Assembly: GCA_019313915.1 (NCBI GenBank)
Contig: JAFDAJ010000005.1
Location: 1 to 54,839 of the forward strand
Direction: 5' to 3'
Source of the DNA: Deltaproteobacteria bacterium
GTDB lineage: Bacteria > Myxococcota_A > Polyangia > Polyangiales > Houyiibacteriaceae
Length of the DNA: 54,839 bases
Shown: positions 49,108-54,839 of the stretch, one piece after another
How the letters are laid out: every line of letters starts with the position of its first letter
Position numbering within the stretch: the first letter of the stretch is position 1
Position numbers and translations under genes: made by a program
Notes under the pieces: model-generated
Database searches by the model: none
What the model saw: only the letters and a program-made list of their open reading frames with translations
What the model was told of the DNA's origin: nothing

Positions 49108-50202
49108 GTGTCTGAAACACTTCGTGAAACCTCTCTCACCGACGAGCACCGAGCCCTTGGCGCGCGGCTCGTTCCTTTTGCCGGTTGGCGCATGGCCGTT
49201 CAGTACGAGGGCATCAAGAAAGAACACGAAGCCGTTCGCAAGCGCGTGGGGCTGTTCGACGTTTCGCACATGGGAGAGATTCTCATCGAAGGCCCCCATG
49301 CTGTCGCCGCGGTCGACCGCCTCGTCACGAATGACATGTCGAAGCTCGAAACCGGTAGAGCGCTCTATACGGCATGCTGCAACGAGCAAGGTAATATCCT
49401 CGACGACCTCATCGTCTACCGGTTGGAAGACGAGAAGGTCCTCGTCGTCTGCAATGCATCCAACCGCGACAAGATCGTTGGCCACTTTGCAAACAACCTG
49501 AGCCTCGAAACGCCCTGGAACGACGTGTCGGACGCGTGGGCGCTGCTCGCGCTGCAGGGCCCGAACGCCGTGGCGGTCATGAAAGACTTGGGCGCGGAAC
49601 AAAGCGTTCTCAATCTTCCGTATTTCCACGTCACTCGAACACGCGTCGCCGGCGTGAACCTGTGGGCTGCCCGAACCGGCTACACCGGCGAAGATGGCTT
49701 CGAGCTCTTCTGCTCGAGCGAGGACGCCGTCACTTTGTGGAGGGCGTTGCTCGAAGCCGGCCAGACCCACGGCTTGAAACCCGTCGGCCTCGGCGCCCGC
49801 GACACCCTTCGGCTCGAAGCCCGGCTGATGCTGTACGGCAACGACATCACCGAGGAGACCAACCCGCTCGAGGCAGGCCTGGGCTGGGTGGTGAAGCTCG
49901 ACGCTGGGGACTTCATCGGACGCGACGCGCTCCGGGCGGTGAAAGCGGCGGGGCTCGACCGGAAGCTGGTTGGCTTCGAGATGACCGGACGCGGAATCGC
50001 ACGCCATGGCTACCCGATCGTGGCCGCCGGGGACCCCATCGGAGAGGTCACCAGCGGCTCCCCAGGGCCGACGGTTGGACGGAACATCGGTCTCGGCTAT
50101 GTGCCCCTGGCGCTCGGCAAAGCCGGGACCACTTTGGGCATCGAGATTCGTGGCAAGGTGGTCGACGCCGTGGTAGTGAGGACCCCGTTTTACAAGAGGT
50201 GA
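49108..50202 (+). CDS. gcvT: Glycine cleavage system T protein (aminomethyltransferase)
   Basis: The 364-residue enzyme transfers the methylene group from the aminomethyl-lipoyl H protein to tetrahydrofolate. It has VPFAGWRMAVQYEGIKKEHE, LFDVSHMGEI, the folate-site Asp in LVTNDMSKLE, and GLGARDTLRLEARLMLYGND. It is complete and starts with a GTG. No glycine riboswitch is seen in the 67 bases upstream. It is followed at once by the broken gcvH and then gcvPA. Confidence 0.95.
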   Translation: MSETLRETSLTDEHRALGARLVPFAGWRMAVQYEGIKKEHEAVRKRVGLFDVSHMGEILIEGPHAVAAVDRLVTNDMSKLETGRALYTACCNEQGNILDDLIVYRLEDEKVLVVCNASNRDKIVGHFANNLSLETPWNDVSDAWALLALQGPNAVAVMKDLGAEQSVLNLPYFHVTRTRVAGVNLWAARTGYTGEDGFELFCSSEDAVTLWRALLEAGQTHGLKPVGLGARDTLRLEARLMLYGNDITEETNPLEAGLGWVVKLDAGDFIGRDALRAVKAAGLDRKLVGFEMTGRGIARHGYPIVAAGDPIGEVTSGSPGPTVGRNIGLGYVPLALGKAGTTLGIEIRGKVVDAVVVRTPFYKR

Positions 50203-50562
50203 TGATGGCGACGTACCCAAGGGACCTGCAGTACACGCGAGAGCACGAATGGGCGCGTATCGGCCGTCGAGCAGCTTGGCGACGTGACGTTGGTCGACAT
50301 GCCTGCGCCCGGGGAAGACGTCCAGGCGCACGAGCGCTTTGGCGACATCGAGTCGGTCAAGACCGTGAGCGAGCTGTTTGCGCCGGTGAGCGGAGAGGTC
50401 GTGGACGTCAACGACGACCTCGAGTCGAGCCCGGAGCTCGTGAACGAGGGCCCATACAAAGAGGGCTGGCTGGTCACCATCCGCCCTTCCGACCAAGCAG
50501 AGCTCGATGGACTGATGGACGCGGCCAAGTATGAGGAGTACCTCGGAACGCTCGACGGCTGA
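50202..50562 (+). pseudogene. gcvH: Glycine cleavage H protein, broken by an internal deletion and frameshift
   Basis: The first frame reads MMATYPRDLQYTREHEWARIG and then turns into nonsense. From about 50269 the second frame reads VEQLGDVTLVDMPAPGEDV and continues normally through the lipoyl-lysine motif FGDIESVKTVSELFAPVSGE to the end (LGTLDG). The conserved stretch expected in between (about 13-14 residues, of the type GD-TVGITD-A) is absent. The loss is not a multiple of three. Either the gene is dead, or the deletion is an assembly/sequencing error. A GTG at 50284 could yield only a headless 92-residue fragment. The ATG at 50202 overlaps the gcvT stop. Confidence 0.85.
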
Positions 50563-50577
50563 GCCACCGGTACGCAT

Positions 50578-51924
50578 GTGAGATACCTTCCGCACACCGA
50601 CGAAGAGATTCGAGCCATGCTCGCGCGCGTCGGTGTCGAACGCATCGACGATCTCTTCGAAGCGATCCCCCCCTCGCATCTCCTGGACCAGGCCCTCGAC
50701 CTCGAGCCCGCGCTCGATGAGCCGAGGCTCATGCAGCACCTCACGGCCCTCTCGAATGCGAGCGCCGGCGCGAACATGCTGTCGTTCCTCGGTGGAGGCA
50801 TGTACCGGCACCACGTGCCCCCGGCGGTCGACCAGCTCTTGCTGCGGAGCGAATTCTACACCGCGTACACGCCTTACCAGGCGGAGCTTTCGCAGGGGAC
50901 GCTACAAGCGACCTTCGAGTTTCAGACGATGGTGTGCGAGCTCTTGGGCACGGACGTTGCCAACGCATCGATGTACGACGGCGCGAGTGCGGCGGCGGAA
51001 GCGGTCCTGATGGCACGCCGGATCAAGCGGCGCACCCACGTGGTCATCAGCGACGCGCTTCATCCGGAGTACATCGAGACCATTCGCACCTACGTGCAGG
51101 GGCTCGATACGGAGACCACCATCAGCCTGGCACCCATTGGCGCCGACGGCCAAACCGATTGGGACACCGCCAGGAGCCTCGTCACAGACAAGACCGCGGC
51201 GCTCGTGGTCGGATACCCGAACTTCTTGGGTTGTGTCGAGGACCTCGGCGCGGCCCGCGCCGTCGCGGACACCCGAGGTGCGCTCCTGGTGACTGCAACG
51301 GCCGAGCCCTACGCGGTCTCGGTGCTTCGATCGCCCGGGGCGTGTGGAGCGGACATCTGTGTCGGCGAGGGGCAGGCACTTGCGGTGCCGCCTCAGTACG
51401 GGGGGCCCGGGGTCGGCTTGTTCGGCGCATCGCAGAACCTGGTCCGGCAAATGCCGGGCCGGCTCGTCGGACGCACCGTCGACTCCGAAGGCCAACCTGG
51501 ATACGTCCTCACCTTGTCGACTCGTGAGCAGCACATTCGCCGCGAGAAGGCGACCTCCAACATCTGCACCAACCACGGATTGATCGCGCTCGCCATGGGG
51601 ATGCGAACCGCGATGCTCGGACGCCGAGGCTTTCGGGAGGCCGGGCAACGCTGCCTCAATGCAGCGCATTATCTGCGAGCGGGCATAGCGAAGCTCGAAC
51701 ACTTCGAGGTTCCGTACGCCGCGCCCGTCTTCAACGAGCTGGTCGCCCGCAGCGGCGGCCCCACCGCAAGCGAGGTCGTCGGCCGCTTGCTCGACGACGA
51801 CATCATCGCTGGGGTCGACCTTGGCCGCTTCCGGGACGATTGGCGCCAAGACCTCTTGATCGCCACCACCGAGCTCCACACCCGAGACGATCTCGACCGG
51901 CTGCTCCAAGCTCTCGCAAGCTAG
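50578..51924 (+). CDS. gcvPA: Glycine dehydrogenase (decarboxylating) subunit 1
   Basis: The 448-residue protein is the N-terminal half of the two-subunit glycine decarboxylase: YLPHTDEEIRAML at the start, FLGGGMYRHHVPP, YTPYQAELSQGTLQ, and STREQHIRREKATSNICTNH. The Lys for PLP is on subunit 2, which is not downstream. It begins with a GTG (50578), or the ATG at 50576 in another frame is not usable. It follows the broken gcvH after 15 bases. Confidence 0.93.
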   Translation: MRYLPHTDEEIRAMLARVGVERIDDLFEAIPPSHLLDQALDLEPALDEPRLMQHLTALSNASAGANMLSFLGGGMYRHHVPPAVDQLLLRSEFYTAYTPYQAELSQGTLQATFEFQTMVCELLGTDVANASMYDGASAAAEAVLMARRIKRRTHVVISDALHPEYIETIRTYVQGLDTETTISLAPIGADGQTDWDTARSLVTDKTAALVVGYPNFLGCVEDLGAARAVADTRGALLVTATAEPYAVSVLRSPGACGADICVGEGQALAVPPQYGGPGVGLFGASQNLVRQMPGRLVGRTVDSEGQPGYVLTLSTREQHIRREKATSNICTNHGLIALAMGMRTAMLGRRGFREAGQRCLNAAHYLRAGIAKLEHFEVPYAAPVFNELVARSGGPTASEVVGRLLDDDIIAGVDLGRFRDDWRQDLLIATTELHTRDDLDRLLQALAS

Positions 51925-52123
51925 CCAACCGCCCGTCACGACAGCGGACCACAGGCCGCGAACCTCACCCCCGCTCCGATCGCATGTCAGCCAACTCGCG
52001 CAGACTGCAAAGTTCCGACGAGCATGCACAGAAACGGTGATGCCTACATGTCAGCGTGGGTGTAACTCGCTGTTTTCACTACTTTTTTTATGCTGAGGCA
52101 GAGGAAGCTCCGGAGGCTGCAAC

Positions 52124-52405
52124 ATGAATGAACAGCGACGACAATCCTTCATCAACTTCCGAGCTGACTCGGAGCCTGGGGCGGCCCCCGATCCGATGGC
52201 ATGGGCTGATATCTGCCGCGAAGAGACATGGCAGGGGCGCTGGGTCGCGCTCGACGACTGCGCATACGACGACGCTGGTGAAGCGACCGCAGGCCTGGTC
52301 GTAGACTACGACCACAACCTCGCCGATCTGTGTGCTCGCCTCAGCGCGGAGCGGCGTAAGCGCTGCTCGGTCGTGTTCTGCCCGCCCGCCGAGTCGGCTG
52401 CCTAG
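52124..52405 (+). CDS. Small hypothetical protein
   Basis: I do not recognise this 93-residue acidic protein. A strong GGAGG seven bases before the ATG supports translation. It has no signal peptide or helix, and two Cys-containing segments (ADICREETWQG; RCSVVFCPP). The 199 bases before it contain two copies of ATGTCAGC (51984-51991 and 52048-52055), each followed by AACTCGC, a possible binding site. It sits where gcvPB would be expected. Confidence 0.5.
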   Translation: MNEQRRQSFINFRADSEPGAAPDPMAWADICREETWQGRWVALDDCAYDDAGEATAGLVVDYDHNLADLCARLSAERRKRCSVVFCPPAESAA

Positions 52406-52435
52406 CCGGATTGACTCGGTCGAGTCGTCCTGGTT

Positions 52436-52936
52436 CTAGGGAGACTCGTCTTCCACGTCCCAGGGGTGTTGCTTGTCTTCGAGCGAGATCGGCTCGTCGG
52501 CGCCAGTGCACCGGTCCGGCTGGCCCCTTCGAAGCTTCACCGCGTTCCAGGGCCCGCCGCCCGACAGTTCGTCGTCCATGCCCCACTCGCCCTTGACGTA
52601 CTGGTCGCCATCCTCGCCAATCTGGATGCGGAAATACCCTCGGCCCCTGCGGACCTGAGGCTTCCCCGATACCAGCTCGCGGCGGTCCTCCCACTGGAAG
52701 ACCAGGAGGTCGCCGTCGACGTCGCCCTGAATTCGTCCGGCACGCTCGTGCTTGACGTAGTCGCCAATCACCTGATTGCCGCTCTGACAGAGGTGCATGT
52801 TGCCGTACTGGGGCGACTGCCAGACCCCGTAGAAGGTCGCTCCCTGCGGCAGCGAGCCGGCTTTCGGCTTCTGAGAACCCCCGCAGCCGAGGATGACCCC
52901 AAGCAACAGGGCCAGCGCTATGTGCTTTGCCTTCAT
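52436..52936 (-). CDS. Small lipoprotein of unknown function
   Basis: The 166-residue protein has a lipoprotein signal (MKAKHIALALLLGVILGCGG, lipidated C18). The mature part is strand-rich (FYGVWQSPQYGNMHLCQSGN, YVKGEWGMDDELSG) and recalls small beta-sandwich lipoproteins, but I cannot name a family. GGGAGG precedes the ATG at 52936. It converges with the small gene at 52124 and lies downstream of sppA. Confidence 0.65.
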   Translation of the reverse strand: MKAKHIALALLLGVILGCGGSQKPKAGSLPQGATFYGVWQSPQYGNMHLCQSGNQVIGDYVKHERAGRIQGDVDGDLLVFQWEDRRELVSGKPQVRRGRGYFRIQIGEDGDQYVKGEWGMDDELSGGGPWNAVKLRRGQPDRCTGADEPISLEDKQHPWDVEDESP

Positions 52937-52995
52937 CGAGTGCCTCCCCGCTCCCACGATAAACGACCCTCGGCCGAAAGCGTAATTTCGGCGGC

Positions 52996-54702
52996 TCAGC
53001 GTATCCGCGGAATGGAAATGACGTGGTAGAGGACCCCCGGGCCCTCGCACAGCAAGAGCGCCAGGTCCCGGACGCCTTCGAATACCGAGCCTTCGAGGCC
53101 AAGCTGGGCGGCCGGCGGAGGGGGCTCGAGGCGATAACTGGCGACCACCATGGGGCGCAGTCGTTCACGCAGCCGTGGAGGCACGTCGATGCTGTCCCGC
53201 AAGCGGTCGAGCGCGGTGTCCATGCCGCCGAGCTCGTCGATGAGACCATGGCGGTGAGCGTCGGCCGCAAGCCACACCCGGCCTCGAGCGAGCGGCTCGA
53301 TGTCTTCGACCGGTCGCCCTCGCCCATCGGCAACCAGCGCGACGAAGGAGTCGTAGAATGCGTCGAGCTCTCGATTCATGAGCACCCGCTCGCCGTCGGT
53401 GAGTGGGCGGTGGGGTGAAAACATGTCGGCGTGGGGCCCCGTCCGGAGAACCTCGGTTCGTATTCCGACCCGATCGAGGAGCTGAGACGCCATCAATCGG
53501 GCGGAGACGACTCCGATGGAGCCTGTGAGGCCGAGGGGTTGAGCGACGATGGCGTCTGCATGGGCCGCCACGTAGTACCCGCCGCTGGCGGCGACCTCAC
53601 CGAAGTAGGCGACGACCGGTTTCTTCTCTTTGACGCGGACGACCTCACGGTGAATCAGATCGGACGCTTCCGCGGAACCGCCGGGAGAATCGACCCAGAG
53701 GAGCACGCCGAGCGCCCGGCGGTCCCGGCGCGCGTGACGAAGCGCAGCCACGATGGAAGCTCGCCTGCCCATAGGCGCACCGGACTCCGAGATGGCGCCT
53801 TTGATCGCAATGACCGCGATATACGGTTGCCGGCGCAATGGGCGGAAGAGCTTCGCTTCCTTGAAGGCGAGGTAGCGGTCGGCCTCGATGATTTGCTTTT
53901 TCTTCTTCTTCTTCGTCTGCTCTAGCCCGAGCCTACTGGGCAGCTCGTCTTCGTACGCGAGCGCATCGGCGAGGCGCGCATCAATCGCGTCTTGCCCGCG
54001 GAAGACCCCCACTTCGAATAACGTGCGGGTTTGCTCCGGCGTCGTGCCAATTCGTTGGGAGAGCGCTTCGAGCAAAGCCGTCGTATGCCCATCGATGAGC
54101 GCCTGAACTTGCTCACGCTGATACTCGCTCATCGAGTCGCGGCTCATGCGTTCGACCGCGGTCTTGTACTCCTTGCGCGCGAACGGCTCGACCTCGACGC
54201 CAATGCGATCGAGAAGCGGCTTCACGTAATGCGACTGTGCGGAGAGGCCGAGTAGCGTGATCGTCGCTTGTGGCGCGACGTAGATTTGCTCGGCCGCCGA
54301 GGCGACATAGAGCTCCCGGTGTCCGCCGCCGCGGGGGAGAAGCACCGCGGTGCGTTTGCCTTCATCCCTCAGTCTGAGAATTTGCTCGCGGAGGCCGACG
54401 CAGACCGACCACCCCGCCTGAAGGGGAGGCAACACGAACGCGAGCCCTTCAATGCGGGAATCGCTGATCGCATAATCAGCAAGCCGGCGAACGGCGGCCA
54501 GCGACGAGGTGCGCCGCAGCGAACCGGCATCGAGAACCCGGCGAAGCCACGGAAGCGGCTGACGGACCTCTACGAGGCGTGGTTTGAGCCGTACGACGAT
54601 CCATCGACCCTTGGGTCGCGATAGCCAACGGGCGATCGCCCAGATTGGTAGGAGCGGCACACACAGCAGATTCCGGATCGAACGGAGGACGAAACGAAGC
54701 AT
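52996..54702 (-). CDS. sppA: Signal peptide peptidase SppA (67K type)
   Basis: The 568-residue protein has an N-terminal membrane helix and two S49 domains. The base Lys is in the first half (FARKEYKTAVERMSRDSMSE) and the nucleophile Ser in the second (GEVAASGGYYVAAHADAIVA, then GLTGSIGVVSARL), as in the E. coli tetramer. It degrades released signal peptides in the membrane. DSPGGSAEASDLIHREV marks the second domain start. Full-length. Confidence 0.95.
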   Translation of the reverse strand: MLRFVLRSIRNLLCVPLLPIWAIARWLSRPKGRWIVVRLKPRLVEVRQPLPWLRRVLDAGSLRRTSSLAAVRRLADYAISDSRIEGLAFVLPPLQAGWSVCVGLREQILRLRDEGKRTAVLLPRGGGHRELYVASAAEQIYVAPQATITLLGLSAQSHYVKPLLDRIGVEVEPFARKEYKTAVERMSRDSMSEYQREQVQALIDGHTTALLEALSQRIGTTPEQTRTLFEVGVFRGQDAIDARLADALAYEDELPSRLGLEQTKKKKKKQIIEADRYLAFKEAKLFRPLRRQPYIAVIAIKGAISESGAPMGRRASIVAALRHARRDRRALGVLLWVDSPGGSAEASDLIHREVVRVKEKKPVVAYFGEVAASGGYYVAAHADAIVAQPLGLTGSIGVVSARLMASQLLDRVGIRTEVLRTGPHADMFSPHRPLTDGERVLMNRELDAFYDSFVALVADGRGRPVEDIEPLARGRVWLAADAHRHGLIDELGGMDTALDRLRDSIDVPPRLRERLRPMVVASYRLEPPPPAAQLGLEGSVFEGVRDLALLLCEGPGVLYHVISIPRIR

Positions 54703-54839
54703 CGTTTTTGCCTATAGTGACGGCTTGTTATGCTGGAAGCGGTGGGGCCGTAAATCTTTACCGGCGACTAGCGCTCTGCTAGGAACTCATAGCACTGAAG
54801 AAGGCGAAGGAGCACGGCTCAAAACATGGCAAGCCCCCA
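54703..54839. other. Right-edge stretch upstream of sppA, possible start of a rightward gene
   Basis: A weak -10-like TATAGG lies near the sppA start on the minus strand. On the plus strand an ATG at 54826 (M-A-S-P) runs off the end, with AAGGAG about 13 bases before it, too far for a good site. No gene can be called. Confidence 0.3.

Overview
The window is GC-rich (about two thirds G+C by eye), tightly packed, and chromosomal in character. It reads like a Myxococcota / former Deltaproteobacteria genome, though this is inference from gene content. The signs are a zinc-ribbon Ser/Thr protein kinase, an FHA-sigma54 activator, MopE-like metal-binding repeats, a secreted protein with a Cys/hydrophobic/Arg C-terminal sorting tail, a YlxR-L7Ae fusion and many GTG/TTG starts. 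I see no insertion sequence, phage or CRISPR array. The only mobile-type signals are two short palindromes around a globin/nitrobindin pair.

Layout: 1-3.3 kb holds the first codons of a leftward gene with its promoter, an ECF sigma/anti-sigma pair, PhaR, an unknown repeat protein and TatA. 3.3-8.6 kb holds a HAD phosphatase, a methyltransferase, a sulfotransferase and aconitase. 8.7-17 kb is the accessory region: tRNA-Cys beside a membrane sensor with a Schlafen-type AlbA_2 domain, a haem group (globin, nitrobindin-like protein, di-haem peroxidase), a secreted propeller-like protein, a DedA protein and a haem-motif lipoprotein. 17.1-26.5 kb (minus strand) is the translation/transcription operon rimP-nusA-ylxR/L7Ae-infB-DUF503-rbfA-nrnA-truB plus a UDP-galactopyranose-mutase-like flavoprotein. 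It has a terminator-like hairpin in its leader and two back-to-back hairpins at its end. 26.6-31.4 kb has a TRAP TatT-TatP pair without membrane subunits, an L,D-transpeptidase and an anchored protein with an Asp/Thr linker.

31.4-40 kb has HU, YbeY, a biotin-carboxylase-derived protein that has lost its catalytic residues, enolase, Lgt, MutS2 and the kinase. 40-47.5 kb is a rightward run (mutL, miaA, AcpH-like, flippase-like, DUF2723 GT-C, hexapeptide acyltransferase, GT2) joined mostly by 4-8 nt overlaps, so repair and tRNA modification are transcribed with a surface-glycan module. 47.5-51.9 kb has the FHA-sigma54 activator facing the glycine-cleavage genes gcvT, gcvH and gcvPA. gcvH is broken by an internal deletion plus frameshift, and gcvPB does not follow. 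The window ends with a small unknown gene, a lipoprotein and SppA.

Most noteworthy: the broken gcvH, the biotin-carboxylase pseudoenzyme, the sensor-AlbA_2 protein next to tRNA-Cys, the palindrome-bounded haem genes, the hairpin in the rimP leader, and a short ORF in frame with mutL.
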